Assembly: GCF_038397775.1 (NCBI RefSeq)
Contig: NZ_CP151650.1
Location: forward strand, 4,216,001-4,280,000
DNA: 64,000 bases
Source of the DNA: Pseudomonas sp. RC10
GTDB taxonomy: Bacteria; Pseudomonadota; Gammaproteobacteria; Pseudomonadales; Pseudomonadaceae
Direction of reading: 5' to 3'
Part shown: positions 25,039 through 33,841 of the stretch, piece after piece
How the letters are laid out: each line of letters opens with the position of its first letter
Position numbering within the stretch: the first letter of the stretch is position 1
The notes under the pieces: model-generated
Database searches by the model: none
Told to the model about the DNA's origin: nothing
What the model saw: only the letters and a program-made list of their open reading frames with translations
Program-made: the position numbers and the translations under genes

Positions 25039-26379
25039 CTACTTCGTGCGACTCACCCGCCACACTTTATTTCCGACATCATCCGCCACCAGCAACGCAC
25101 CTTGCTGGTCCAGAATCACGCCGACCGGCCGTCCTTGAGCCTCGCCATCGGCGTTGAGAAAGCCGGTGAGAAAGTCGATGGGCATGCCCGACGGTTTGCC
25201 GTTGTCGAAGCCGATGAACACGACCTTGTAGCCCGATTGCGGGTTGCGGTTCCAGGAGCCGTGTTCGCCGACGAACACACCGTTGGAGAAGTTCTCCGGC
25301 ATGCCTTTGGCGTCGGAATAGGTCAAGCCCAGCGGTGCGACGTGGGTGCCGAGGGCGTAATCGGGGGCGATGGCCTTGGCGACCATGTCCGGACGCGGTG
25401 GCTGGACGCGCACGTCCACGTGGCCGCCGTAATAACTCCACGGCCAGCCGTAAAACGCGCCGTCTTTCACCGAGGTCAGGTAATCCGGCACCAGGTCGCT
25501 GCCGATTTCGTCACGCTCGTTGACCACGGTCCACAACTCGGTGCTGCCCGGTTTCCAGATCAGGCCATTGGGGTTGCGCAGGCCGCTGGCGAACAGGCGC
25601 TTCTGGCCGGTCTTGGCGTCCACTTCCCAGATCGCCGCCCGGCCCTCTTCCGCTTCCAGGCCGTTCTCGCCGACGTTGCTGTTGGAGCCGACAGTGACGT
25701 ACAGCTTGGTGCCGTCAGCGTTGGCCACGATGTTCTTGGTCCAGTGATGGTTCAGGCCCGCTGGCAGGTCGGTGACTTTGACCGGCGTGGCGGTGATTTC
25801 CGTCTGGCCTGCGGTGTACGGCACTTTCACCACCGCGTCGGCATTGGCGATGAACAACTCGTTGCCCACCAGAGCCATGCCATACGGCGACGTCAGGCCA
25901 CTGATGAAGACCGTGTGCACCTCGGCCTTGCCGTCGCCATCGGCATCACGCAGCAAGGTGATGCGGTTGGCGCTCGGCGCTTCGGCACCGGCGCGGTCCA
26001 TGACAATCCCGGTGGCCTTGCGCTTGGCCCACGCCATGAACCCGCTGCCGCCATCCTTCGAGCCTTCCGGTTTCGGCGGCGTGTTGCTCTCGGCCACCAA
26101 CACGTCGCCGTTCGGCAGTTTGTACAGCCAGCGCGGGTGCTGAAGGTTGTCGGCCAGCGCCTGCACCTTAAAACCCTGCGGTGCCTTGGGCGTGTCATCG
26201 CCCTTCCAGCCCACGGCCTTCGACACCTTGAGCGTCGGAATCAGGCTGCTGGTCGGCTCCGGCAACTGCGGGTTGGGCCCGACGCCGGCCTGAAACGGCA
26301 ACTTGGAATTCTCTCCACAGGCACTCAACAGCGCCGCGGTGGTCATCAGCAGTACAACGCGTTGCGACGGCTTCATCAT
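25039..26379 (-). CDS. Sorbosone-dehydrogenase-like beta-propeller lipoprotein
   Basis: About 446 residues. The ATG at 26379 (AGAGG about 6 nt upstream) begins a lipoprotein signal peptide MMKPSQRVVLLMTTAALLSA ending at Cys (lipobox LLSAC), so the protein is predicted to be lipid-anchored in the periplasm. The mature part is a six-bladed propeller of the PQQ-dependent glucose/sorbosone dehydrogenase (GDH-B) family: QHPRWLYKLPNGDVLVAES, ISGLTSPYGMALVGNELFIA, LNHHWTKNIVANADGTKLYV, ASGLRNPNGLIWKPG and the late VFVGEHGSWNRNP. The enzymatic substrate is uncertain; many such proteins have no proven activity. In-frame codons to 26526 are not family-like. Confidence 0.85.
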   Translation of the reverse strand: MMKPSQRVVLLMTTAALLSACGENSKLPFQAGVGPNPQLPEPTSSLIPTLKVSKAVGWKGDDTPKAPQGFKVQALADNLQHPRWLYKLPNGDVLVAESNTPPKPEGSKDGGSGFMAWAKRKATGIVMDRAGAEAPSANRITLLRDADGDGKAEVHTVFISGLTSPYGMALVGNELFIANADAVVKVPYTAGQTEITATPVKVTDLPAGLNHHWTKNIVANADGTKLYVTVGSNSNVGENGLEAEEGRAAIWEVDAKTGQKRLFASGLRNPNGLIWKPGSTELWTVVNERDEIGSDLVPDYLTSVKDGAFYGWPWSYYGGHVDVRVQPPRPDMVAKAIAPDYALGTHVAPLGLTYSDAKGMPENFSNGVFVGEHGSWNRNPQSGYKVVFIGFDNGKPSGMPIDFLTGFLNADGEAQGRPVGVILDQQGALLVADDVGNKVWRVSRTK

Positions 26380-26569
26380 TCGAACCTCTTGGCGGCCATC
26401 CCTGGGCCGAATTGGAATTGACCGAAGTATCGCCCTGTCGCCCGACACCGAACAGGCCGGGGGCCACAAATGAGATTTGTCCTTCAGGCACGAATAACCG
26501 ACCGCACGGAAGGCACAAGGGTTCAACTGCCCGGCCTGTTGGGCTCATGCCCGGAACGACACACGCCGC

Positions 26570-27583
26570 TCACTTCACCAACCGCTTCTCCTTGGAAGGC
26601 CGATAACCAAAGTACGAGCTGTAGCACTTGCTGAAGTGGCTTGGCGAGACGAAGCCGCAGGCCACCAGCACTTCAACCTGTGACAGTTCAGTGTGCTGCA
26701 ACAGGCGGCGGGCTTCGGTGATGCGCAGTTCGAGGTAGTAGCGCTGGGGCGTGGTGCCCAGTTGCTCCTTGAACAGCCGTTCGATCTGTCGCCGGGAGCG
26801 TCCGGCATAGACGGCCAGCTGCTCCATTTCCAGCGGTTCTTCGAGGTTGGCGTCCATCAGTTTGACGACTTCCTTGAGCGGCGCGCTGACGGAGATGTGC
26901 GGGCTGGGTTTGATGCGGCGGTAGCGCGATTCTTCGAACGACAGGATGTCTTCGATGCCTTCCACCAACGCCTTGTCGTGGAGTTCCTTGATCCACTCCA
27001 GCGCCATGTGAAACGCCCCGGACGGGCTGGATGCCGTAAGTCGCTGGCGGTCGACGACGAAGGGTTCGCTGGTGACGTGGGTGACCTTTGAAATTTCCGC
27101 CAGCGCCGGGCGATGCTCGGGGTGAATCGCGCAGCGGTAGCCTTCCAGCAGACCGGCGGCGCCGAGGAACCACGCGCCGTTCCACAGCCCTGCCAGGGTC
27201 AGGCCCAGGTCGGAAGCGGTGATCAGCAGGTGGTTCAGCGACTCCATGACCTTGAGTTCGGTGCGATAGCCGCCGCAGATCACCAGAAGGTCCAGATCCT
27301 TGAGCGCCGACAGTTCAAGGCGCGCGTCCGGGCGGATGACCAGGCCCAGGTCGCTGGTCACCTCGCCGTCCTGCAACCCGAAGGTGCGCGACGAAAACAG
27401 CTTCGGGCGCAACAGGTTGGCCGTGACGAGGGTGTCGAGAAACTGGGTGAAGGCCGGCAGGGAAAAATGTTCGAGCAGCAGGAAGCCTGCCCGGGTGGTC
27501 GCAGAGGGTGTCTTTTTATTGTCGTCCAGATAACGAAGGTTCTTGCCCTTCATGCCCCCACTGAACTCGCGTCTTTCGCTCAA
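26570..27583 (-). CDS. GlxA-family AraC-type transcriptional regulator
   Basis: A 337-residue regulator. The N-terminal half is a DJ-1/PfpI-like domain (GFLLLEHFSLPAFTQFLDTL, LDLLVICGG) whose elbow reads LAGLWNGAWFL, with Trp-Asn where enzymes have Cys, so it is a sensor and not an enzyme. The C-terminal half is an AraC double HTH (LEEPLEMEQLAVYAGRSRRQ, EVLVACGFVSPSHFSKCYSS). This class (GbdR, CdhR, ArgR) controls betaine, carnitine and amino-acid catabolism. A TTG start at 27583 has AGAGG 8 nt upstream; ATG 27553 is an alternative. It lies 68 bp beyond the epimerase gene at the end of the leftward operon it probably activates. Confidence 0.9.
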   Translation of the reverse strand: MSERREFSGGMKGKNLRYLDDNKKTPSATTRAGFLLLEHFSLPAFTQFLDTLVTANLLRPKLFSSRTFGLQDGEVTSDLGLVIRPDARLELSALKDLDLLVICGGYRTELKVMESLNHLLITASDLGLTLAGLWNGAWFLGAAGLLEGYRCAIHPEHRPALAEISKVTHVTSEPFVVDRQRLTASSPSGAFHMALEWIKELHDKALVEGIEDILSFEESRYRRIKPSPHISVSAPLKEVVKLMDANLEEPLEMEQLAVYAGRSRRQIERLFKEQLGTTPQRYYLELRITEARRLLQHTELSQVEVLVACGFVSPSHFSKCYSSYFGYRPSKEKRLVK

Positions 27584-27651
27584 CGTTTGCCTCTTCGCTT
27601 GAAAACAGGCGCCCGGATGCGGGCGCCGCGCACGTGCCGATGACTCGACGC

Positions 27652-28650
27652 CTACGCCAGCTGGAAGCCGTGGGCGAGTGGATCGCGGTCATCGACAAAA
27701 ATGGTGTTGTGGCCGGTCACGCGGGCCCAGCCGGCGATGCTGGGTTTCATGCCGTCGAATTCGCCGACCTTGATCGCGGCCTCGACTTTGCCCTCGTAGA
27801 GAGTACCGATCAAACTCTCGTGCCGGTAGAGGTCGCCCACATTCAAGCGGCCTTTGCCGAATAACTGCGCCATTCGCGCCGAAGTCCCGGTGCCGCCGGG
27901 CGAACGGTCGATGGCCTTGTCGCCGTAGAACACGGCGCAGCGTCCGTCGGCGGTCGGCTCTTTCGGGGCGTCGCACCAGATGACGTGGTGCACACCGCTG
28001 ATGCGTTCATTCTCCGGGTGGACGGGCTGGCTGACGTGAGCCAATGCCGCCCGCAGCTTCACGCTCAGGTCGACGATATCGGCCGTGGTCTGCCCTTCCA
28101 GGCCGCGCCAGTTGGCTTGCGGTTCGACCACTGCGTAGAAATTGCCGCCGTAGGCAATGTCCACCGTCAGCGTGCCTACGCCCGGCACCTCGACCTCGAC
28201 ATCGGCGCTGTGCAGGTAGCTGGCGACGTTGTGCAGGCGCACCGAATCGACGAAGCCGTTGTTCACCTCGTACGCCACGTCGACCCGGCCCGCCGGGGTT
28301 TCGATGGCCAGTTGGCCGGGCACTTTCGGGGCGATCAGGCCTTCTTCGATGACCACCGTGGACAGCCCGATGGTGCCCGCGCCGCACATGGGCAGGCAGC
28401 CACTGACTTCGATGAACAGCGCGCCGAAGTCGCAGTCGCTGCGCACCGTGGGGTAGATGATCACGCCGGACATGATGTCGTGGCCGCGAGGCTCGAACAT
28501 CAGTGCCGTGCGCACCCAGTCGTGGTCGCGGACGAAAATCTCCCGGCGCTCGGCCATGGACACCGACGGCAGCAACGGCCCGCCCCCGGCCACTACGCGC
28601 ACCGGGTTGCCACAGGCGTGGGAATCGATACAGAAAAAGCTACGTCTCAT
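27652..28650 (-). CDS. Proline racemase-family protein (4-hydroxyproline epimerase-like)
   Basis: A 332-residue cytosolic protein of the proline racemase/4-hydroxyproline epimerase fold, closest in wording to Brucella HyPRE: HACGNPVRVVAGGGP at the start, MFEPRGHDIMSGVIIYP, GGNFYAVVEPQ and AGWARVTGHNTIFVDDRDPL. Known epimerases invert C2 using two cysteines, in MCGHGTIG and SPCGTGTSA. Here the first reads MCGAGTIG (Cys kept, His to Ala) and the second SPGGTGTSARM (Cys to Gly; codon GGC). This probably prevents standard two-base epimerisation, so reaction and substrate need care. The AAGGA at 9 nt supports ATG 28650. Neighbours still supply every other step of the hydroxyproline pathway. Confidence 0.85.
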   Translation of the reverse strand: MRRSFFCIDSHACGNPVRVVAGGGPLLPSVSMAERREIFVRDHDWVRTALMFEPRGHDIMSGVIIYPTVRSDCDFGALFIEVSGCLPMCGAGTIGLSTVVIEEGLIAPKVPGQLAIETPAGRVDVAYEVNNGFVDSVRLHNVASYLHSADVEVEVPGVGTLTVDIAYGGNFYAVVEPQANWRGLEGQTTADIVDLSVKLRAALAHVSQPVHPENERISGVHHVIWCDAPKEPTADGRCAVFYGDKAIDRSPGGTGTSARMAQLFGKGRLNVGDLYRHESLIGTLYEGKVEAAIKVGEFDGMKPSIAGWARVTGHNTIFVDDRDPLAHGFQLA

Positions 28651-28681
28651 GTGGGAAATCCTTCAGACCTTTTTGGAAGGC

Positions 28682-29530
28682 CTACACCAGCTTGGTTGGA
28701 GAGTGCCGCTGCAAGGCGCCCCGTGACAATCGATCCAGCAACAACGCGATGGCGACGATGGCCAGACCGGCGCGCAACCCCAGGCCCATTTCCATCCGCG
28801 ACAGCCCCCGCGTGACTTCCGCACCGAGACCGCCCGCCCCCACCAGCCCCGCCAGCACCACCATCGCCAGCGACATGAGGATGCACTGGTTCAGCCCGAC
28901 CAACAGGGTCGGCGCGGCGGTGGGCAGTTCGATCTTGAACAGAATGTCCTTCGGCGACGCGCCGGAGGCTTGGCCAAGTTCGAGCAGGTCCTTGGGCAGC
29001 TGTTTGAACGCCAGCGTGGTCAGGCGCAGCATCGGCGGGATGCCGTAGACGATGGTGGCGATGATTGCGGGCACCCGACCGAGGCTGAACAGGATCACGG
29101 CCGGGATCAAGTACACCCAGGGCGGCACGGTCTGCATGATGTTGAGAATCGGCTGGAACGCCTCGTCCACACGCTTGACCCGCGCCGCCAGCACGCCGAG
29201 TGGGAATGCGATGGCCACCGAAATCAGCACCGCCACCGAGACCAGCGCGATGGTCTGCATCGACGCCACCCACAGCCCGGAGAACAGACAGAACGCCAAC
29301 ATCAGCGCGGCGAACACCGCCACGCGTTTAGTGGCGAAAACGAACGCCGCGACGAACACGATGCCGATCAGCACGTAAGGATGCGGCGCCAACAGCACGC
29401 GCTCCACCAGACCCAATACCGCTTCCACGATCTGGCTGATGAACACGAACAGTCCGTGCAAATTGGCGTTCAGCCAGTCGATGGCCGGGGCGAGGAATTC
29501 GCCGGGGGAAAAACGCAGGTCCGCAGTCAT
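28682..29530 (-). CDS. ProW-type ABC transporter permease (quaternary amine family)
   Basis: A 282-residue inner-membrane permease of the ProW/OpuAB family. Helices include LIGIVFVAAFVFATKRVAVF, ALVSVAVLISVAIAFPLGVL and SLAMVVLAGLVGAGGLGAEV. The EAA loop is ELGQASGASPKDILFKIELP, and TVPPWVYLIPAVILFSLGRV follows the family pattern. It overlaps the next permease by 4 bp (ATGA) and likely pairs with it, in place of the usual single ProW homodimer. Confidence 0.9.
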   Translation of the reverse strand: MTADLRFSPGEFLAPAIDWLNANLHGLFVFISQIVEAVLGLVERVLLAPHPYVLIGIVFVAAFVFATKRVAVFAALMLAFCLFSGLWVASMQTIALVSVAVLISVAIAFPLGVLAARVKRVDEAFQPILNIMQTVPPWVYLIPAVILFSLGRVPAIIATIVYGIPPMLRLTTLAFKQLPKDLLELGQASGASPKDILFKIELPTAAPTLLVGLNQCILMSLAMVVLAGLVGAGGLGAEVTRGLSRMEMGLGLRAGLAIVAIALLLDRLSRGALQRHSPTKLV

Positions 29531-30375
29531 TGGGCTTCTCCCGTACGCGACCGGGCGGCGCTCTGGGCCAGGCGGTCGAGGATCATGGTCAGGATGACGA
29601 TGGCAATCGCCGCGTTGATCGACTTCGCGATGTCCAGCGTGCGCACCGCGCCGTAAATCGATTCACCCAGCCCGCCGGAACCGACGATCCCGGCGATCAC
29701 CACCATGCCGAAGGCCATCATCAGGCTTTGGTTCACCCCCGCCATGATGCTCGGCATCGCGAACGGCAGGCGGATCTTGAAGAACATCTGCCAGCCGGTC
29801 ACACCGCTGGAGTCACCCAGTTCGATGAAGTGATTAGGGGTCATGCGAATCCCCAGCGAGGTCAGGCGCAAGGCCGGGGGCAGCGCGACGATGAAGGTCG
29901 CCAGCAACGCCGTGGCCGGGCCGTAGCCCAACAGCGCAATCGCGGGCAGCAGATAGATGTAGGGCGGCATGGTCTGCACCAGGTCCAGGCAGGGATCGAC
30001 CACCCGGTCGAACGCCGGAGTCAGCCCTGCCAGCACGCCCAACGGAATCGCCACGACCAACGCGAGAAAGGTCGCGGTGAGCACCAACGCCAGCGTGCTC
30101 ACCGTTTCCGGCCACAGCCCGATGAACGCGCAAAACGCCAAGGCCAGGCCTGACAGGATCGCAAAGCGCACGCCAATCAGGCGCCAGCCGAGCAACGCAA
30201 AAATGATCGCCACGACGTAAGACGGCGGCCAGGCAATGCACCACAGCACGGCCTTGTACAAACCGGTCAAAGCGCTGTTGGCAGCATCAAACAGAAACTC
30301 GCCGTGGTCGGCCAGCCACCCCAGTGCGGAGTCGATGGCCTCGTCGAATTGACTGGAAAAATCAGGCGTGTTCAT
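29527..30375 (-). CDS. ProW-type ABC transporter permease (quaternary amine family)
   Basis: A 282-residue permease starting MNTPDFSSQFDEAIDSALGW. It has the same layout as its neighbour: VLWCIAWPPSYVVAIIFALL, LVLTATFLALVVAIPLGVLA, LVQTMPPYIYLLPAIALLGY and an EAA-like ELGDSSGVTGWQMFFKIRLP. The ATG at 30375 overlaps the ATPase stop by 4 bp (ATGA), so the two are translationally coupled. The open frame runs to 30588, but that arginine-rich extension lies inside the ATPase gene and is a shadow. Confidence 0.9.
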   Translation of the reverse strand: MNTPDFSSQFDEAIDSALGWLADHGEFLFDAANSALTGLYKAVLWCIAWPPSYVVAIIFALLGWRLIGVRFAILSGLALAFCAFIGLWPETVSTLALVLTATFLALVVAIPLGVLAGLTPAFDRVVDPCLDLVQTMPPYIYLLPAIALLGYGPATALLATFIVALPPALRLTSLGIRMTPNHFIELGDSSGVTGWQMFFKIRLPFAMPSIMAGVNQSLMMAFGMVVIAGIVGSGGLGESIYGAVRTLDIAKSINAAIAIVILTMILDRLAQSAARSRTGEAQ

Positions 30376-31490
30376 GCCGAGGCCTCCAGCGCCGCAACGT
30401 TCGTCGAAGCGGCAAATTCGTTGGGAATGCCCTGCACGCCCCGCAGCAGGTCGCGGGAGGTGATGATGCCGACGACACTGCCGTTTTGCACGACGGCCAG
30501 CGCGTCGCGCTCGGACTTCATGGTCAGGCCAATCAGTTCGTCGATGTCGGCGCTGGGCGAGGTTTTGGTCAGGCGCTGAATGTCGCAACCGGGGTTGGCC
30601 GCCCTGTAGGCATCGACCGGGGTCATCACCGAATGGGCTTTCACCAGATGCAAGCGCGAGATGCCCGCCACGAACTCCGCCACGTAATCGTCGGCCGGGT
30701 TGAGCACGATGTCCTCGGCGGTGCCGACCTGAATGATCGCGCCGTCCTTCATGATCGCGATGCGGTCACCGATGCGGATCGCTTCGTCGAGGTCGTGGGT
30801 GATGAACACCGCCGACTTGCCCAGCTCTTTGGTCAGTTGGCGGAATTCGTCTTGCAGCTGTCGGCGAATCAACGGGTCGAGGGCGCTGAACGGCTCGTCC
30901 ATCAGGATGATTTCCGGGTCCGCCGTAATGGCACGGGCCAGACCGACGCGCTGTTGCATGCCGCCGGACAGCTCGCTCGGGTAGCGGGAGGACCACTCGC
31001 TGAGGCCGACTTTCGCCAGCGCGCGCTCGGCGACCTGATAGCGCTCGGCCTTGCCGATGCCCTGTACTTCCAGGCCGAACGCGGTGTTTTCCAGCACCGT
31101 GCGATTGGGCAACAGCGCCACGCTCTGGAAGACCATGCCGATGTGGCGGGCACGGACTTCACGCAATTGGGCCGGGCTCAGGGCGGACAGGTCTTTGCCT
31201 TTGACGATGACCTTGCCTGAGCTCGGGGTGATCAGCTTGTTGAGCAACCTGATCAGGGTGGACTTGCCACTGCCGGACAACCCCATGATGCAAAAGATTT
31301 CTCCACGGCGAACCTGGAGACTGACGTCCGAGACTCCGACCACGCAGCTGAAATCTTGCAGAATCCGGCTCTTGGTCAGGCCTTGCTGCACGACAGCGTT
31401 CATCGCGGCAGGTGCGCTTTTCCCGAAGATTTTCCAGACGTTCTGGCAATCCACCAGCACTTCGTTCGTATCGATTTTAGCCGTAGTCAT
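30372..31490 (-). CDS. ProV-type ABC transporter ATP-binding protein with CBS domains
   Basis: About 372 residues. The ATPase part has Walker A GLSGSGKSTLI, Q-loop VFQSVALLP, signature LSGGMQQRVGLARAI, Walker B IILMDEPFSALDP and HDLDEAIRIGDR. A C-terminal ~100-residue segment (MTPVDAYRAANPGCDIQRL...SVVGIITSRDLLRG) matches the CBS region by which ProV/OpuAA senses ionic strength or nucleotides. Substrates of this family are glycine betaine, proline betaine, choline or proline. ATG 31490 gives MTTAKIDTNEVLV; the upstream ATG at 31529 has no Shine-Dalgarno. Confidence 0.9.
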   Translation of the reverse strand: MTTAKIDTNEVLVDCQNVWKIFGKSAPAAMNAVVQQGLTKSRILQDFSCVVGVSDVSLQVRRGEIFCIMGLSGSGKSTLIRLLNKLITPSSGKVIVKGKDLSALSPAQLREVRARHIGMVFQSVALLPNRTVLENTAFGLEVQGIGKAERYQVAERALAKVGLSEWSSRYPSELSGGMQQRVGLARAITADPEIILMDEPFSALDPLIRRQLQDEFRQLTKELGKSAVFITHDLDEAIRIGDRIAIMKDGAIIQVGTAEDIVLNPADDYVAEFVAGISRLHLVKAHSVMTPVDAYRAANPGCDIQRLTKTSPSADIDELIGLTMKSERDALAVVQNGSVVGIITSRDLLRGVQGIPNEFAASTNVAALEASA

Positions 31491-31582
31491 GTCGTAACCC
31501 GTCGAGTCAGTGGTGCTGACTTCTCTCATTGATCAAAAGGCGGCAGTGGCAAAAAAGGTGCAGCAATCGCTCAGCTTTTCAC

Positions 31583-32431
31583 TCAGTTCTTGACGTTTTC
31601 CCAACGCTTGAGCAGGTCGGCGTGGCTGTCGGTCCAGTCCTTGACCGCCTGGTCCATGGTCTTGCCGTCCTTGACCTGGGTGTTGATCCCGGTGATGTCG
31701 GCAATCGGCACGTAGACGCTGGCCATCAGCTCGCGAGCGTGGGGGTAATCCGCAGCGAAGCCTTTGTGGCCGATCCAGTAGTAACCCTGTGGCGGCGGGA
31801 AGATGCCTTTAGGGTCTTTGAGGAATTTCACGTCGTATTTCTGCACCATCCACGACGGCTCCCAGATGGTCACCGCGATCGGCTCCTTGCGGTCCACGGC
31901 GGACTTGAGCGCAGCGGTCATCGCGGCAGTACTGCCTTCCACCAGTTGCAGCTTGAGGTCATAGCCCTTGACCACGTTGGTGGCGTCTTTCATCAGGCCC
32001 GACCCCGGCTCGATGCCGATGATCTTGCCGCCGAACTTGTCGGCGTTGGCGTTCAGTTGTTCGATGGAGTCGATGTCCACGTACTTCGGAACGGCCAGGC
32101 CTTGATAGAGGCCGTGGGACACCGGCGACAGTTTTTCCAGACGGTTCTTGTTCTTGTTCCAGTAGTCGGACGCGGCGTAGTCGGTCTGCGAAGCCAGCAC
32201 CTGCACGTCGCCCTTGGTCAGCGCGGCGTAGGCGATGCCCCACTCGGAGAACTCCACCACCTTCACGGTGTAGCCGGAGTCTTCGAGGACTTTCTTGGTG
32301 ATGCCGGTGATGGGCGTCAAATCCTCCCAGTTCATGGTCCCGACGGTGATGGTCTTTTCCTCTGCCTGAACCGGCAGCGTCATCACGCCCACGACAGCCA
32401 CCGCGCAAACGGCCTTCCAGATGTTCTTCAT
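31583..32431 (-). CDS. ProX/OpuAC-type quaternary-amine-binding protein
   Basis: A 282-residue periplasmic binding protein with a Sec signal peptide (KNIWKAVCAVAVVGVMTLPVQA). The mature protein begins EEKTITVGTMNWEDLTPITG and has EFSEWGIAYAALTKGDVQVL, GIEPGSGLMKDATNVVKGYD and VTIWEPSWMVQKYDVKFLKD, as in glycine-betaine-binding OpuAC proteins. Trp and Tyr residues in these segments are candidates for the aromatic cage that holds a quaternary ammonium. It sits between the FAD oxidase and the ATPase genes. The likely ligand is a betaine or a (hydroxy)proline derivative. Confidence 0.9.
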   Translation of the reverse strand: MKNIWKAVCAVAVVGVMTLPVQAEEKTITVGTMNWEDLTPITGITKKVLEDSGYTVKVVEFSEWGIAYAALTKGDVQVLASQTDYAASDYWNKNKNRLEKLSPVSHGLYQGLAVPKYVDIDSIEQLNANADKFGGKIIGIEPGSGLMKDATNVVKGYDLKLQLVEGSTAAMTAALKSAVDRKEPIAVTIWEPSWMVQKYDVKFLKDPKGIFPPPQGYYWIGHKGFAADYPHARELMASVYVPIADITGINTQVKDGKTMDQAVKDWTDSHADLLKRWENVKN

Positions 32432-32494
32432 GGCATTCCCCGATCTACGTTGATGAAACTTGAGTGTTGGTGTTTTTCGAACCCGATACCGCGT

Positions 32495-33841
32495 TTACCC
32501 CTCACGCCCCGCTCTTAACTCTTGCCAGCGAATCACCGAACTCACCCCCAGTTGCGTCAGCAGGCGCGGCGGCAATTTGCTCGGCTCCGGTGCCTGGCTG
32601 AAGCGCCGCAGAAAGTCGGAACCCATGCCCGTCGCCAGCTCGGCCGCCATGACGCCCGCCAGGGTGCTCTTCACCGTGCCCAGGCCGTTTTCACAGCAGG
32701 CGGCGTAGAGGTTTTCCTCCACTTCGCCGAACGCCGGGACGCTGTTGCGGCTCAGGCACAGACGCCCCGCCCAGCTGAACTCGATGGGCGTGTCTTTCAA
32801 TTCCGGAAAGCGCGCGTCGAGGGACTGCCGCTGCTCCATAGCCACCTGCGCCACTCGTTTCGGGGTCACGGTGATGGTCGGGTCGTAAGTGAATTTGGTG
32901 CGGATGACGATCCGCGACAGGCCGTCTTCCGAGATCTTGCGCACCGTCGCGCCCATCGGGTCGGCGGGGAGCAGCGCCCAGCGATCGTGACCGGAGACCC
33001 TGCGCGAGAACTGATCGTCGCTGTAGGCCGCGGTCATCGACGCGTAGGTGAAGACGTGCAGCAGCCGTCCCTGAAAATGCCCGAAGTCTTCGATGTGGCC
33101 GTTGACCGCGAGAATCACCTTGGGCGCCGATACCCGGCCCTTGTGGGATTTCGCCACCCAGCCGGCGCCGGATTTCGACAGCTCGACGATGGGCGAGCGT
33201 TCGTACAACGTGACGCTCTGCGCCAGACCGCCCGCCAGGTCGCGGATGTACTGCGCCGGTTGAATCATCACCGCGCCGGGGGTGTACAGCCCGCCGTGGT
33301 AATAGCGCGAGCCGGTGATCTCGCGCATCTGCGCGGCGTCGAACAGCTCGTGTTTCTCGCCGATGCCCGCCAGTGATTTCGCGTACTTGAGGTTCAGTTT
33401 CAGGCCACGCTCGGTGGCCGCCGCGTTGATCTTCCCGGACGGGTCGAAGGTGTGCGGCGACATGCCGTATTCGAAAGCGGCTTGTCGGGCGAAGTCGATG
33501 GCGAAGCGGTTCTGCTCGATTTCCAGCGCCGTGGCCGATTCGCCGCCCACCGAGTATTCCCCGGTGGACAGGCTGTGGGGCACGTCAATCATGAAACCGG
33601 AATTGCGCCCCGCCGGGCCTTTGGCGATTTCATGGGCATCGACCACCACGATGCGGTCCTGAGGACGCAGTTGGGACAGCCGACGGGCCGCCGAAAGACC
33701 GGCGAATCCCGCACCGATGATCAGCCAGTCCGCCGACACGTTCCCATCAAGCATTCGCACCGGGGTCGAACGCGTGGAGATCGCCTCCCAGCCTGAAACA
33801 CCGGTGTCCACCGGCAGCCGCTTGATGGTGTGCTGGCTCAT
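32495..33841 (-). CDS. FAD-dependent amine oxidoreductase (DAO family)
   Basis: A 448-residue flavoprotein. The FAD site is SADWLIIGAGFAGLSAARRL followed by an Asp-containing IVVVDAHEIAKGPAGRNSGF. The middle resembles PuuB/gamma-glutamylputrescine oxidases and cis-4-hydroxy-D-proline oxidases (GLYTPGAVMIQPAQYIRDLA; FSWAGRLCLSRNSVPAFGEV; CENGLGTVKSTLAGVMAAEL near the end). Its 4-bp overlap with the aldehyde dehydrogenase indicates co-translation. In a hydroxyproline route it would oxidise cis-4-hydroxy-D-proline to 1-pyrroline-4-hydroxy-2-carboxylate. A different secondary amine is equally compatible with the sequence. Confidence 0.82.
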   Translation of the reverse strand: MSQHTIKRLPVDTGVSGWEAISTRSTPVRMLDGNVSADWLIIGAGFAGLSAARRLSQLRPQDRIVVVDAHEIAKGPAGRNSGFMIDVPHSLSTGEYSVGGESATALEIEQNRFAIDFARQAAFEYGMSPHTFDPSGKINAAATERGLKLNLKYAKSLAGIGEKHELFDAAQMREITGSRYYHGGLYTPGAVMIQPAQYIRDLAGGLAQSVTLYERSPIVELSKSGAGWVAKSHKGRVSAPKVILAVNGHIEDFGHFQGRLLHVFTYASMTAAYSDDQFSRRVSGHDRWALLPADPMGATVRKISEDGLSRIVIRTKFTYDPTITVTPKRVAQVAMEQRQSLDARFPELKDTPIEFSWAGRLCLSRNSVPAFGEVEENLYAACCENGLGTVKSTLAGVMAAELATGMGSDFLRRFSQAPEPSKLPPRLLTQLGVSSVIRWQELRAGREG

